From Sphingopyxis sp. TUF1 (GTDB lineage Bacteria > Pseudomonadota > Alphaproteobacteria > Sphingomonadales > Sphingomonadaceae), in NCBI RefSeq assembly GCF_036687315.1, contig NZ_CP144683.1:620001-684000 (forward strand): a stretch of DNA of 64,000 nt, read 5' to 3'. A model generated the notes under the pieces. That model saw only the letters and a list, made by a program, of their open reading frames with translations, was not told where the DNA came from and did not search any database. Below are positions 43,712 through 53,507 of the stretch, one piece after another. The stretch's first letter is position 1. Every line of letters starts with the position of its first letter. The translations under genes and the position numbers were made by a program.

Positions 43712-46306
43712 CTACCCCAGCAGGCTTTTCGATGCCTGCTCGGTCGTGTCGCGCGACAGGCCGGGCTGGGCGAGTATCCGCTCCAGTTCGGTCTTCATCA
43801 GCGCCTGCCGTCCCTCGTCGAACCGTTTCCAGCGGCCGAGCGGCGGGATCATGCGCGCCGCGGTCTGCGGATTCTTCGGGTCGAGCGCGATGACGAGGTC
43901 GGCGATCAGCCGGTAACCTGCACCATCGCCCTGATGGAACGCCGCCTGATTGCCCGCCAGCGCGCCATAGAGCGAACGCACGCGATTGGGATTGGTCAGC
44001 GTGAAATCGGGATGCTCGGCCAGTGCGCGCACGGCTTCGACCATATCGGGGCGCATCGACCACGCCTGCACCTGGAACCATTTGTCGAGCACGAGCGGAT
44101 TGTCCCGATAGCGCTGATAGAAAATGTCGAGCGCGTGCGCGCGCTCGTCGCTGTCGCCGTGCGCCAGCGTCGCGAGCGCGGCCTGCCGTTCGGTCATCCC
44201 GTCGGCGTCCGAAAAGACCCGGAACGCCAGCGCCGCGGCATCGGTCATACCCGTCGCCGCGAGATAGGCGAGCGCGACGCCGCGCAGGCGGCGGCCGCCC
44301 TTGGCGCCGCGCGACAGGTCGGTCGCGGGCGGCGCCGCGCCGTCCAAGATCGTGCGCCACTCGCTTTCGAGCGCGGTGCCGATCGCCGCCTGCAATGCCA
44401 GTCGCTCGCGGCGGATCGCGTCGGGATCGACCGTCAGCATCTGGTCGCCGACGAACGCCTCGCTCGGCAGCAACACCGCTTCGGCGACAAAGGCGGGATC
44501 GGCAGCGCGCCCCGACAGCGTCTGCGCCACCGCGTCGATCACCGCTTGCGGGTCGCGATCCTCGCCTGACACGGCGGCGACGAGGGTGTCGAGCATCAAT
44601 TGCTGGAGCGCCTCGTATCGCGCGAATGGATCGTCGTCGTGCGCCGCGAGCCACGCGAGCTCGCCCGGCGCGCGTTCGAAATCGACTATGATCGGTGCCG
44701 AGAAGCCGCGATTGACCGACAGCGCCGGGCGCGCGCCAAAGCGGCCGAGCGCGATCCGCTGCGTCGCTCGGGTGATCGTCACCAAATGGTCGGGGACGCG
44801 CGCGCCGCTGCCGTCCATTGCGAAGGCCGCAAGGCGGAGCGGCAGCATCATCGGCTGTTTTTCAGGCTGGCCGGGCGTCGGCGGCACCGTCTGCACGATG
44901 TCGAGCGACCACTGCCCCGCTTCCTCGACGAGCGTCAGTTTGAGCCGCGGCGTCCCCGCCTGTTCGTACCAGCGGCGGAACTGCGTCAGGTCGATGCCCG
45001 CGCCATCCTCTATCGCGCGCACGAAATCCTCGCACGTCGCGGCCTCGCCATCGTGGCGATCGAAATAGAGGTCGGTGCCTTTGCGGAAGCGCTCGGGGCC
45101 GACCATCGTCGCCATCATGCGGATGATCTCGGCGCCCTTGTTGTAAACGGTCGCGGTGTAGAAGTTGCTGATTTCCTGATAGCTATCGGGGCGGATCGGG
45201 TGCGCGAGCGGCCCGGCGTCCTCGGGAAATTGCGCGGCGCGGAGCAGGCGCACATCCTCGATCCGCTTGACCGACGGCGATCCCATGTCGGCGGAAAAGC
45301 ATTGGTCGCGATAGACGGTGAAGCCTTCCTTCAGGCTCAGCTGGAACCAGTCGCGACAGGTGACGCGATTGCCCGACCAGTTGTGGAAATATTCGTGCGC
45401 GACGACGCCCTCGACCCCATCATAATCCATGTCGGTCGCGGTGTCGGGGTCGGCGAGGATATAGCGGGTGTTGAAGATGTTGAGCCCCTTGTTTTCCATC
45501 GCCCCCATGTTGAAATCGCCGACCGCGACGATGTTGAACAGGTCGAGGTCATATTCGCGGCCATAGACCTCCTCGTCCCATTTCATGCTGTTCTTGAGCG
45601 CCTGCATCGCATGGCCCGTGCGATCCTCGTCGCCCGCGCGCACCCAGATGCCGAGTTCGACCCGCCGCCCCGACATGGTGGTGAAATTGTCGCGGTTGAC
45701 GACGAGATCGCCCGCAACGAGCGCGAACAGATAGGATGGTTTGGGCCACGGATCTTCCCACAGCGCCCAGTGCGTACCGCCGTCACCCTCACCGCGGTCG
45801 ATGCAATTGCCGTTTGACAACAGGATGGGAAAGCGGGCCTTGTCCCCTTCCATCCGCACGCGATAGCGGCTCAGCACATCGGGGCGGTCGGGGTGAAAGG
45901 TGATGCGGCGGAACCCCTCGGCCTCGCATTGGGTGCACAGCATGTTGTTCGAGGCGTAAAGGCCCATCAGCTGCGTGTTCGCCGCGGGGTTGACGATCGT
46001 GTCGATCTCGACCGTCGCCGCGCTGCGGTCGCCCAGGTCGACGATCAGGTCGCTGCCGTCCATGCGCCAGTCGTTCCACACCTCGCCATCGACGCGCACC
46101 GCCGCGGGGGTCAGCCCGTCGCCGCGCAGCAGCAGCGGCGCGGGGGCATCGGCGGCGCGCACGACCGACAGCGCCGCGGTCACCCGCGTTTCTTCAATCC
46201 CCAGCGCGAAGTCGAGCGCGACATCGGGCACCTGCCATTCGGGCGGGCGATAGTCGCCGCGATGGATCGTGACGGGAATGGCGGGGGTCGATGAAGCGTC
46301 GGTCAT
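43712..46306 (-). CDS. pepN: aminopeptidase N
   Basis: The 864-residue M1 zinc aminopeptidase has the exopeptidase motif GAMEN (268-272), and the zinc site H304-E305-x-x-H308 (HEYFHNW) with third ligand Glu327 (SLKEGF). Substrate residues in YNKGAEIIRMM and the C-terminal helical domain with QVQAWSMRPDM complete the E. coli PepN plan. It removes N-terminal residues from peptides in the cytoplasm. The start is ATG 46306. It is divergent from the epimerase gene by 46 bp. Confidence 0.97.
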   Translation of the reverse strand: MTDASSTPAIPVTIHRGDYRPPEWQVPDVALDFALGIEETRVTAALSVVRAADAPAPLLLRGDGLTPAAVRVDGEVWNDWRMDGSDLIVDLGDRSAATVEIDTIVNPAANTQLMGLYASNNMLCTQCEAEGFRRITFHPDRPDVLSRYRVRMEGDKARFPILLSNGNCIDRGEGDGGTHWALWEDPWPKPSYLFALVAGDLVVNRDNFTTMSGRRVELGIWVRAGDEDRTGHAMQALKNSMKWDEEVYGREYDLDLFNIVAVGDFNMGAMENKGLNIFNTRYILADPDTATDMDYDGVEGVVAHEYFHNWSGNRVTCRDWFQLSLKEGFTVYRDQCFSADMGSPSVKRIEDVRLLRAAQFPEDAGPLAHPIRPDSYQEISNFYTATVYNKGAEIIRMMATMVGPERFRKGTDLYFDRHDGEAATCEDFVRAIEDGAGIDLTQFRRWYEQAGTPRLKLTLVEEAGQWSLDIVQTVPPTPGQPEKQPMMLPLRLAAFAMDGSGARVPDHLVTITRATQRIALGRFGARPALSVNRGFSAPIIVDFERAPGELAWLAAHDDDPFARYEALQQLMLDTLVAAVSGEDRDPQAVIDAVAQTLSGRAADPAFVAEAVLLPSEAFVGDQMLTVDPDAIRRERLALQAAIGTALESEWRTILDGAAPPATDLSRGAKGGRRLRGVALAYLAATGMTDAAALAFRVFSDADGMTERQAALATLAHGDSDERAHALDIFYQRYRDNPLVLDKWFQVQAWSMRPDMVEAVRALAEHPDFTLTNPNRVRSLYGALAGNQAAFHQGDGAGYRLIADLVIALDPKNPQTAARMIPPLGRWKRFDEGRQALMKTELERILAQPGLSRDTTEQASKSLLG

Positions 46307-46352
46307 GCGATCGGTCTAGGCATCGCGCCGCCGACGCGCAATAAGGCGCGCG

Positions 46353-47144
46353 ATGGCACAGATGCTGATTTTCGGAATGGGCTATACCGCGGGGCACCTC
46401 GCCGAGCGCCTCCGCGCGCGCGGCTGGGAGGTCGCGGGAACGACGCGCGACGGGCGCGGGGGCAGCATCGCTTTTGGTGACGAGACCGCGGTGCTCGCGG
46501 CGCTGCGCACCGCGACGCACATATTGTCGTCAGTTCCGCCCGCTGACGAGGCGGACCCGGTGCTCGCACGCTATGGCGAGGCGATCGCGCTCGCCCCCGC
46601 GACATGGACGGGCTATCTCTCCTCGACCGGCGTCTATGGCGATGCGGGCGGCGCGTGGGTGGACGAAAGCGCGCCTGTCAGGGGCCGCCGCTCCGGCCGC
46701 AATGCCGCCGATGCCGCGTGGAGCGCGCTGCGCGACGATATGCGCGTGTTCCGCTTGCCCGGCATCTATGGCCCCGACCGCTCGATCCTCGACCGTATCG
46801 CCGAGGGCCGCGCGCACCGCATCGACCTGCCCGGCCAGGTGTTCAGCCGCATCCATGTCGACGACATCACGGGTGGCCTCATCGCGTCGTTCCGCGGCCC
46901 CGCGGGCGTCTATAATCTCGCCGACGACGAACCCTGTCACCAGAACCGCCTCGTCGAATGGGGCTGCGCGATGCTCGGCGCGCCGCTGCCGCCGTTACAG
47001 ACGCTGGGCGAAGCGGGCCTGTCGCCCGCCGCGCGCGCCTTCTATGCCGAGAACCGCCGCGTGGCGAACGGGCGGGCGAAGCGGCTACTGGGGTGGATGC
47101 CGCGCTATCCGACGTTTCGGGAGGGGCTTGCAGCTTGTGCATAA
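46353..47144 (+). CDS. NAD(P)-dependent epimerase/YeeZ-like SDR
   Basis: The 263-residue extended SDR starts MLIFGMGYTAGHLAERLRAR, with the GxGxxG-like dinucleotide loop (GMGYTAG). It has GTTRDGRGG, SSTGVYGDAGGAWVDE (Ser-Thr of the active site, Tyr in GVYG), LPGIYGPDRSILDRI and VFSRIHVDDITGGLIASF. This is the YeeZ/YbjS-type group of atypical epimerases. The usual active-site Y-x-x-x-K is not clearly present (AADAAWSALRDD occurs at that place), as in other atypical members, so catalysis is uncertain. The start is ATG 46353. An R2 repeat begins 2 bp after the stop. Confidence 0.82.
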   Translation: MAQMLIFGMGYTAGHLAERLRARGWEVAGTTRDGRGGSIAFGDETAVLAALRTATHILSSVPPADEADPVLARYGEAIALAPATWTGYLSSTGVYGDAGGAWVDESAPVRGRRSGRNAADAAWSALRDDMRVFRLPGIYGPDRSILDRIAEGRAHRIDLPGQVFSRIHVDDITGGLIASFRGPAGVYNLADDEPCHQNRLVEWGCAMLGAPLPPLQTLGEAGLSPAARAFYAENRRVANGRAKRLLGWMPRYPTFREGLAACA

Positions 47145-47145
47145 C

Positions 47146-47225
47146 CGTCGCCCCCGCGAAGGCGGGGGCCGCTGGCTGCCTTGCGCAACACCAATAGCGG
47201 CCCCCACCGTCGCGGGGGCGCGACG
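47146..47225. repeat. palindromic repeat, family R2 (copy 5 of 5, shortened)
   Basis: It has CGTCGCCCCCGCGAAGGCGG at the left and GCGGCCCCCACCGTCGCGGG at the right. The middle is about 10 bp shorter and more diverged than in other copies. It fills the 88-bp interval between convergent stops. Confidence 0.85.
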
Positions 47226-47232
47226 CGACGGA

Positions 47233-48498
47233 TCAAATCAAAACATCGACCGTGTGGATCGCCACGCCGACGAGACCGCCGACAAGCGTGCCGTTGATGC
47301 GGATATATTGCAGATCGTCGCCGACGGCATTCTCCAGCCGGTCAGTGATCGTTTCCGCGTCCCAGCCGCGGATCGTGTCGGACACCAGCTTCAGCGCCGC
47401 CTCGCCATAGCTGTCGACGATGCCGACCACCGCGCGCCGCGCATAGCGGTTGAGCGTGCGCTTGATATGCGCATCCTCGCCCAGCATCGCGCCGAATTGC
47501 GTGACCAGCTCGCCGATCCGTCCAGCAAGCATCGTGTCGGGATTGCGCGCGGCCTTGAGCAGCGCCGCGCGGCCCTGTTCCCATAAGCCGTCGAGCCAGC
47601 GCTTCACCGCCTTGTTTTCCAGCAGCTCGTCGCGCACGCGCGCGACCTTCGCCTTCACCTCGGGGTCGTGCTGCAGGTCGAGCGCCATCTTGGCGACTCC
47701 TTCCTCGACGCGGATGCGCAGCGGGTGCGTCTCGTCGACCGCCATTTCGCTCAGCAGTTTCGACAGCCCGGCGACGATGCGGTTCGAAATGCTTTCGTCG
47801 AGCCCGGTGAAGCGCACGATCGCGTTCGAATTATCGTGGACCATCTGATGAATCAGATGTTCGTTGAGCTCGAGCGTCTTCGACCCCCATTTGACCATCG
47901 CGTCGAGCAAAGGCTGGTGCCGTCCCTCGGCGAGCGCCGCCTGAAGCGCCTGACCCAATAGCGGCGCAACATCGAGCTCGCGCAGGCGATCGGCGATCGC
48001 CGATTTGACCATGCCGCCGAGGCGCTGCTGATCGAGCGCGCCCAGCCCGTCGGCGATGATCCGCGACGCGCCGAGCCGCAGCCGGCCGCCGCCCTCGGCG
48101 GGCTCGGACAGGAATTTGCCGACCGCGCCTGCGACATCGACCGTCTGCATCTTGCGTGCGATCAGCCGCGGCAGCAGGAAGTTGGTGAGCAGGAAGCGCG
48201 CAAGCGTGTCGCCGATACGGTTCTTGTTGCGCGGAACGATCGCGGTGTGCGGGATCGGCAGTCCCATCGGGTGCCGGAACAGCGCGGTCACCGCGAACCA
48301 GTCGGCCAACCCGCCAACCAGCCCCGCCTCGGCAAAGGCACGAATGAAGCCGATCGCCGGATGCACGTCCTGATAGGTTTTGGCGCCGACAAAGACGATC
48401 GCCATGACGACAAGCATCCCCGTTGCCACGATACGGATATTGGAAGACTTCGCCGCGATGGCGACGCCCATCGGCCGGCTGGAAGCAAGGTCGGTCAT
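47233..48498 (-). CDS. DUF445 membrane-associated protein
   Basis: The 421-residue protein has an N-terminal membrane segment (IRIVATGMLVVMAIVFVGAK, about 22-41) and the DUF445/YjiN signature GLVGGLADWFAVTALFRHPM with LPIPHTAIVPRNKNRIGDTL. A long helical middle follows, then a final hydrophobic helix (NGTLVGGLVGVAIHTVDVLI). The GGLADWFAV motif and two terminal membrane helices define the family; function is unknown. The start is ATG 48498; a TTG three codons earlier is also in frame. It lies downstream of the RND operon on the same strand, separated by a hairpin. Confidence 0.9.
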   Translation of the reverse strand: MTDLASSRPMGVAIAAKSSNIRIVATGMLVVMAIVFVGAKTYQDVHPAIGFIRAFAEAGLVGGLADWFAVTALFRHPMGLPIPHTAIVPRNKNRIGDTLARFLLTNFLLPRLIARKMQTVDVAGAVGKFLSEPAEGGGRLRLGASRIIADGLGALDQQRLGGMVKSAIADRLRELDVAPLLGQALQAALAEGRHQPLLDAMVKWGSKTLELNEHLIHQMVHDNSNAIVRFTGLDESISNRIVAGLSKLLSEMAVDETHPLRIRVEEGVAKMALDLQHDPEVKAKVARVRDELLENKAVKRWLDGLWEQGRAALLKAARNPDTMLAGRIGELVTQFGAMLGEDAHIKRTLNRYARRAVVGIVDSYGEAALKLVSDTIRGWDAETITDRLENAVGDDLQYIRINGTLVGGLVGVAIHTVDVLI

Positions 48499-48530
48499 GC
48501 GAACCAAATGGCGAGCCGGGGCAAAGGTTG

Positions 48531-48561
48531 CAACCGGCGCGACATGTCGCCGCGCCGGTTG
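48531..48561 (-). terminator. hairpin after the RND operon
   Basis: CAACCGGCGCG (48531-48541) and CGCGCCGGTTG (48551-48561) are perfect complements with a 9-nt loop, 10 bp past the RND pump stop on the minus strand. The following bases on that strand are CAACCTTTGCC, so the U-run is weak. It may attenuate or protect rather than fully terminate. Confidence 0.55.
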
Positions 48562-48570
48562 CTCTTCATT

Positions 48571-51500
48571 TCACTCCGCCGGTTCGGGCGTCGGCGCACT
48601 ATGCGGCCGCGTGTCGTCACCCTTGCGATAGGTGAGCAGATTGGCCGAGAAGAAGCGGCCGAGGCGCTTTTCGATGCTGTCGGCCAAGCTGAAGCCCGCA
48701 GGCACGATGAGCAGCGTGAGCAAGGTCGACAGGATCAGTCCGCCGATCACGACGACGCCCATCGGCGCGCGCCAGGCGCCGTCGCCCGACAGCGACAGTG
48801 CGGTCGGCACCATGCCGGCGACCATCGCGACGGTGGTCATCACGATCGGCTGCGCACGCTTGCGTCCGGCATCGAGCAGCGCGGCGGTCTTTTCGATGCC
48901 ATGGTCCATCTCCTCGATCGCGAAATCGACGAGCAGGATCGAGTTCTTTGCGACGATGCCGAGCAGCATCAACAAGCCGATAAACACGGGCATCGACACT
49001 TCCATGCCCGTGACAAGCAGGCCAAGCAGCCCACCCAGCGGCGCAAGCAGCAGCGACGACATGTTGACCAGCGGCGACAGGAAGCGGCGATAGAGCAACA
49101 CCAGTGTCGCGAACACGAGGAGCAGGCCCGATACGACGGCGACCATGAAATTGGTCATCATCTCGGCCTGCCACTTGGCTTCGCCCTGAATGACCTTGCG
49201 GATGCCCTGCGGCATGGTCTTGATCGACGGCAGCGCATCGATCTTTTTCTGCGCGTCGCCGGTGACGAGCCCCGGGGCGAGATCGGCGCCGATCACGATG
49301 CGCCGCGTCTGGTTATAGCGGCGAAGCTCGGTCGGCCCCGCGCCGAAGCTGATCGTCGCGACCGATTTCAGCGGCACCGTCGTCCCGCGCGACGTCGGCA
49401 CGGGTAGGTTCTCGATCGTCGCGAGAGCGCGGCGCGAATCCTCGGACAGCAGCACACGGATCGGGATCTGGCGATCGGAAAGCGAGAATTTCGCCGCATT
49501 CTGGTCGATGTCGCCGATCGTCGCGATGCGGATCGTCTGGCTGAGCGCCGCGGTGGTCACGCCGAGTTCGGCCGCCAGGTCCATGCGCGGATTGACGATG
49601 ATTTCGGGGCGCGGAATATCGCCCTCGACCCGGACCCCCCGCAATTCCTTGAGCTTGCTCATCTCGCCGACGATCTTGCGCGCATGACGCTCAAGCGCCA
49701 CCGGATCGTCGCCGCCGACGATGAAGGTAATGTCGCGACCCGAAAAGCCGCCCGACTGGCTCTGGAAATTGACCCGCGCGTCGGGGATTGCCGCCATCTT
49801 CGGCTGCAGCTTGCGTTCCCATTCGACGCTGGAGATCGGGCGGTCCTTCTTCAGCGTCAGATATGCATTACCGCCGCCGACATTGACGTCAAAAAACGCG
49901 GTCTGGACAACCGGGTCGTCGCGAAGGATCGCGTTGATCTGGTCGGCGATCGTCTCGCTCTGTGCCAGCGTCGATCCCGGCGGCAGTTCGTAGCGGATCT
50001 GGCTGTAATCGCTGTTCGTCGTGGGCTGGAACTGCTGCGGCAGGATGCTGAACAGCACGAGGCTCGAGATGAATGCCGCGACGCCGATGCCAACAATCCA
50101 CACGCGATGGTCGAACAGCCGCGCATAGGAGCGCCGGACCATGAACTTGCCCCAGTTGGTCAGGGCATAGTGGCGCATTCCCAACGTATGAGCAACGGCG
50201 CCCCCGACGATCATCAGCAGGCTGGTCAGCAGGAAGGCGACAATCGCCGCCAGCGGCGTCATCAGCAGGAAGTGCAGCGCCGGGTTGGGTTCATCCTGTC
50301 CCGGCGGCACCGGCTGGAAATATTGGAAGGTCAGACCAATTATCGCGACGCCCGCAACGATCAGCGGCACGAGGAAAAAGATCGGCCGTGTTTCGAACGT
50401 TTCGTACCGCGCCCTCACGACCTTCTGCTTCGAACTGTCGAGCGTGAAGGCGAGCAGCCGTTCATAACGATCGACCCACGGCCCGTTCGCATGATCCTGC
50501 TCACCCTGCGCCGACAGGAAATAGGCGGCGATCATCGGCGTAATCATGCGCGCGACGGCAAGGCTCATCAGCACCGCGAACACCACGGTCATCCCGAACT
50601 GGATGAAGAACTGCCCCGACACGCCGGGCATCAGCGCGACGGGCAGGAATACCGCGACGATCGACATCGTCGTCGCGACGACCGCAAGCCCGATTTCGTC
50701 GGCGGCGTCGATCGACGCCTGATAGGCGGTCTTGCCCATGCGCATGTGCCGGACGATATTTTCGATCTCGACGATCGCGTCGTCGACGAGCACGCCCGCG
50801 ACGAGGCTCAATGCAAGCAGCGACAGGCCGTTCAGCGAAAAGCCCATCATCTCCATGAACCAGAAGGTCGGGATCGCCGACAGCGGGATCGCCAGCGCGC
50901 TGATCAGCGTCGCACGCCAATCGCGCAGGAACAGGAACACGACAACGACGGCGAGTACAGCGCCCTCGATCATCGCAAGCATCGAGCTGCGATATTGTTC
51001 CTTGGTATAATCGGTGCGCGTGAAGAGGATCTTGAAATCGACCTTGGGGTTCGCCTTCTTGATCTGATCCAGCTTCTTCATCGTCTCGTCGTGAATCGTG
51101 ACGTCCGACGAACCCTTCGCCTTCTCGATCGAAAAGCTCAGCACCTGGCGCCCGCCGATCTTCGCGAGGTTGCGCTGTTCGGCATAGCTGTCGGTGACTT
51201 TCGCCACATCGGCGAGGCGGATCGTGCGGCCGTCGCCGATCGAAATGCGCGTCTCGCCAAGCTCGAACGCGCTGCCGGCGTTGCCGAGAACGCGGACCGC
51301 CTGTTCCGAGCCCGCGATTTCGGTGCGCCCGCCCGCAGCGTTGACGTTTACCTGCCGCAGTTGCTGGTTCACCTGGCTCGCGGTCAGGCCATAGCTTTGC
51401 ATCCGCGCGGGATCGAGGATGACGCGAATCTCTCGATCGACGCCGCCCGACCGGCCAACGGTCGCCATGCCGGGGATCGACAGCAGTTCCTTGGCCACCG

Positions 51501-51987
51501 TATTATCGACGAACCACGACAATTGTTCGAGCGTCATGTCGGTCGCTTCGACGGCGAAATAGGTGATTGGGCCACCAGCCGCATCCACCCGGACGACCTG
51601 CGGTTCGAGGATACCGTCGGGAAGGTCGCTGCGGATCTGCTGAATCGCCTGATTGACGTCGTTATAGGCGCGGTCGATCGGCGTGCCGATCGCAAACTGC
51701 ACCATCGTTCGGCTGGAGCCTTCGTTGACGTAAGACGATAGCTCGTCGACGCCGCTGACCGAACGCACCGCGGCTTCGACGCGCTGCGTGACCTGCGTTT
51801 CCAGTTCGGTGGGGGCGGCGCCCGGTTGCGAAACGGCGACCTGAACCATCGGGAATTCGACATCGGGATTTTCGTTGATGTCCATCCGGTTGAAGCTGAC
51901 GAGGCCCGCGAGCAGCAGCAGCACGAACAGGACGATCGGCGGTACCGGATTGCGGATGCACCAAGCGGAAATGTTGCGAAAACTCAT
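48571..51987 (-). CDS. RND (HAE1-like) efflux pump permease
   Basis: The 1138-residue inner-membrane proton-driven pump has NPVPPIVLFVLLLLAGLVSF as TM1, the porter domain, AIPLSAIPTFWFMEMMGFSLN, GVLVDDAIVEIENIVRH (the Asp-Asp proton relay of TM4), MLLGIVAKNSILLVDFAIEE in TM10-11, and GMVPTALSLSGDGAWRAPMG. It is about 90 residues longer than AcrB. The surplus lies in the central linker (about 532-605), where two extra hydrophobic stretches occur before TM7 at about 629-648. The membrane-fusion gene lies 41 bp upstream. No outer-membrane factor gene is present locally. Confidence 0.93.
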   Translation of the reverse strand: MSFRNISAWCIRNPVPPIVLFVLLLLAGLVSFNRMDINENPDVEFPMVQVAVSQPGAAPTELETQVTQRVEAAVRSVSGVDELSSYVNEGSSRTMVQFAIGTPIDRAYNDVNQAIQQIRSDLPDGILEPQVVRVDAAGGPITYFAVEATDMTLEQLSWFVDNTVAKELLSIPGMATVGRSGGVDREIRVILDPARMQSYGLTASQVNQQLRQVNVNAAGGRTEIAGSEQAVRVLGNAGSAFELGETRISIGDGRTIRLADVAKVTDSYAEQRNLAKIGGRQVLSFSIEKAKGSSDVTIHDETMKKLDQIKKANPKVDFKILFTRTDYTKEQYRSSMLAMIEGAVLAVVVVFLFLRDWRATLISALAIPLSAIPTFWFMEMMGFSLNGLSLLALSLVAGVLVDDAIVEIENIVRHMRMGKTAYQASIDAADEIGLAVVATTMSIVAVFLPVALMPGVSGQFFIQFGMTVVFAVLMSLAVARMITPMIAAYFLSAQGEQDHANGPWVDRYERLLAFTLDSSKQKVVRARYETFETRPIFFLVPLIVAGVAIIGLTFQYFQPVPPGQDEPNPALHFLLMTPLAAIVAFLLTSLLMIVGGAVAHTLGMRHYALTNWGKFMVRRSYARLFDHRVWIVGIGVAAFISSLVLFSILPQQFQPTTNSDYSQIRYELPPGSTLAQSETIADQINAILRDDPVVQTAFFDVNVGGGNAYLTLKKDRPISSVEWERKLQPKMAAIPDARVNFQSQSGGFSGRDITFIVGGDDPVALERHARKIVGEMSKLKELRGVRVEGDIPRPEIIVNPRMDLAAELGVTTAALSQTIRIATIGDIDQNAAKFSLSDRQIPIRVLLSEDSRRALATIENLPVPTSRGTTVPLKSVATISFGAGPTELRRYNQTRRIVIGADLAPGLVTGDAQKKIDALPSIKTMPQGIRKVIQGEAKWQAEMMTNFMVAVVSGLLLVFATLVLLYRRFLSPLVNMSSLLLAPLGGLLGLLVTGMEVSMPVFIGLLMLLGIVAKNSILLVDFAIEEMDHGIEKTAALLDAGRKRAQPIVMTTVAMVAGMVPTALSLSGDGAWRAPMGVVVIGGLILSTLLTLLIVPAGFSLADSIEKRLGRFFSANLLTYRKGDDTRPHSAPTPEPAE

Positions 51988-52028
51988 GACTCAGGCGCCC
52001 TTGTGCGAATGCGATACCAGCGAGCGGA

Positions 52029-53195
52029 TTATTGCGGCGTTTTCTGCAAAACGGGCTTTACCGTATCCCCGACGTTGAGGAATGCACCGGCAAGCGTCAC
52101 CACGCGTTCGTTGCCGGTAAGTCCCGACGCGATCGACACGCCCGCGTCGCTGACCGTGCCGACCTTGACCGGTTTGCGTTCGATCTTGTTGTCCTTGCCG
52201 ACGACAAGCACGAAATTGCCTTCGGCGCCGCTTTGCACCGCGCTTTCCGGCAGCAGCGGCACCTCGGCGGTGCCCGCCACCAACCGCGCATCGGCAAAGC
52301 CGCCCGGACGCAGCACCGACGAATAGGGGATCGCGATGCGCACCGTGCCCTGGCGCGTCGTCATGTCGATGACCGGCGACACCTGCCACACCTGGCCCGC
52401 AATCTGGGCATCGGTGCCGACCGGCGTCACCGTGGCGCGTGTGCCGACGCGCACGCGCGCCAGATCGGCTTCGGCCATCTGCGCCAGCATTTCCATCTCG
52501 CCGCCGCGCGCCATGCGGAACAGCACACCGCTGCCCGAGCTGACGATTTGGCCGGGCTCGACGTCGCGCGTCAGCACCAGCCCCGCGGCGGGCGCGACGA
52601 TGTTGAGCCGGGCATTGCGCGCGGTCGCTTCGGCATATTGCGCCTGCGCGACGCGAACACGCGCATTGGCGGCATCGCGCGTCGCGCGCTTGCGGTCCAT
52701 GTCGGCCTTGGAAATAAAGCCGCGCGACACCAGCGCCTCGGCGCGCTCGAGTTCGGCCTGCGCCAGATTGGCATCGGCCTGCGCCACGCGGATCTGCGCC
52801 GAGAGGCTGGCCGCCTGCTGCGATTGCACCGAGCGGTCGATTACTGCGAGTGCTTGTCCCGCGCCGACCCACTGGCCCGGCTCCACGAGGACGCGGACGA
52901 CCTGTCCGCCCTCGCCCGCGACGCCGACCGGCATCTCGCGCCGCGCCGCGATCGTCCCGTTCGCTGCGATCGCCGCCTCGACCGATACGCGGCCGGGGAT
53001 CACGACGGTGATGTTGGGAACCGCCGCAGCTTCGCCATCGCCCGCATCGGCCGCGCCCTTGCCGCTGGAAAAGGCGTAATAGGCGGCAGCCAGCGCCAGC
53101 ACGATCAGCACGACGGCAACGATCAGCCTTGTGCGCTTGCGCCGGCTGTCGTCGGCCTCTTCGTAAAAGCTTTGCGTCCCCGCCAGGCTGTCCAT
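52029..53195 (-). CDS. RND periplasmic adaptor (membrane fusion protein)
   Basis: The 388-residue protein has a cytoplasmic lead, one membrane anchor (RLIVAVVLIVLALAAAYYAF, about 23-42), a lipoyl half-motif GGQVVRVLVEPGQWVGAGQA, and an alpha-hairpin (about 125-180). The return lipoyl half ARNARLNIVAPAAGLVLTRD, then beta-barrel and membrane-proximal domains follow (RPGGFADARLVAG, LLPESAVQSG). It bridges the pump permease to an outer-membrane channel. The start is ATG 53195, with GTGGA about 5 nt upstream; an extension to 53306 is possible but crosses the likely transcript start. It is the first gene of the two-gene efflux operon. Confidence 0.92.
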   Translation of the reverse strand: MDSLAGTQSFYEEADDSRRKRTRLIVAVVLIVLALAAAYYAFSSGKGAADAGDGEAAAVPNITVVIPGRVSVEAAIAANGTIAARREMPVGVAGEGGQVVRVLVEPGQWVGAGQALAVIDRSVQSQQAASLSAQIRVAQADANLAQAELERAEALVSRGFISKADMDRKRATRDAANARVRVAQAQYAEATARNARLNIVAPAAGLVLTRDVEPGQIVSSGSGVLFRMARGGEMEMLAQMAEADLARVRVGTRATVTPVGTDAQIAGQVWQVSPVIDMTTRQGTVRIAIPYSSVLRPGGFADARLVAGTAEVPLLPESAVQSGAEGNFVLVVGKDNKIERKPVKVGTVSDAGVSIASGLTGNERVVTLAGAFLNVGDTVKPVLQKTPQ

Positions 53196-53315
53196 CGATT
53201 CCACTTTCCGCTCGTAGTTCACGCCGAAATCCCTCCCTGGCATCGCGCGACATTCGGTTTGGAGGGCGCGAACGCGCCTTCTCCAAAACCCGCACGGCAG
53301 GACCAAACTCTTTCG

Positions 53316-53348
53316 AGGTGTATTACCTAATTAAATCACCGCTTGCAA
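53316..53348 (-). promoter_or_regulatory. promoter of the RND efflux operon
   Basis: Read on the minus strand, TTGCAA (53343-53348) and TAATAC (53320-53325) are separated by exactly 17 nt, close to sigma-70 consensus. The AT-rich spacer stands out. A small dyad AGGT-GTATT-ACCT (53316-53328) covers the -10 and may be an operator. No efflux regulator gene is adjacent. Confidence 0.6.
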
Positions 53349-53433
53349 GAGGCGATGCTTCGCCGCCCGTCCTGCGCCCCGGGCGGCGGTCCATAATGCG
53401 ATCCGGCCATGATTTCCAGTGGTTACGCGCACG

Positions 53434-53470
53434 AAAAAGGGCGGCACGCCCATGGGCGGCCACCCTTTTT
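53434..53470. terminator. bidirectional intrinsic terminator
   Basis: AAAAAGGGCGGCACGCCCAT...CACCCTTTTT: A5 and T5 flank a GC-rich stem GGGCGGC / GGCCACCC with an inner CGCCCATGGGCG palindrome. It serves the GlsB gene ending at 53508 on the minus strand and insulates the efflux promoter. Confidence 0.8.
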
Positions 53471-53507
53471 CCGCGCGGTCGATCCGCGACGGTCTATGCC
53501 AGAGCGA

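Noticed and set aside
49684..51741. A 685-residue plus-strand open frame
   Set aside because: It is antisense to the RND pump, is rich in Arg/Asp/His as expected of GC-rich shadows, and has no domain pattern.
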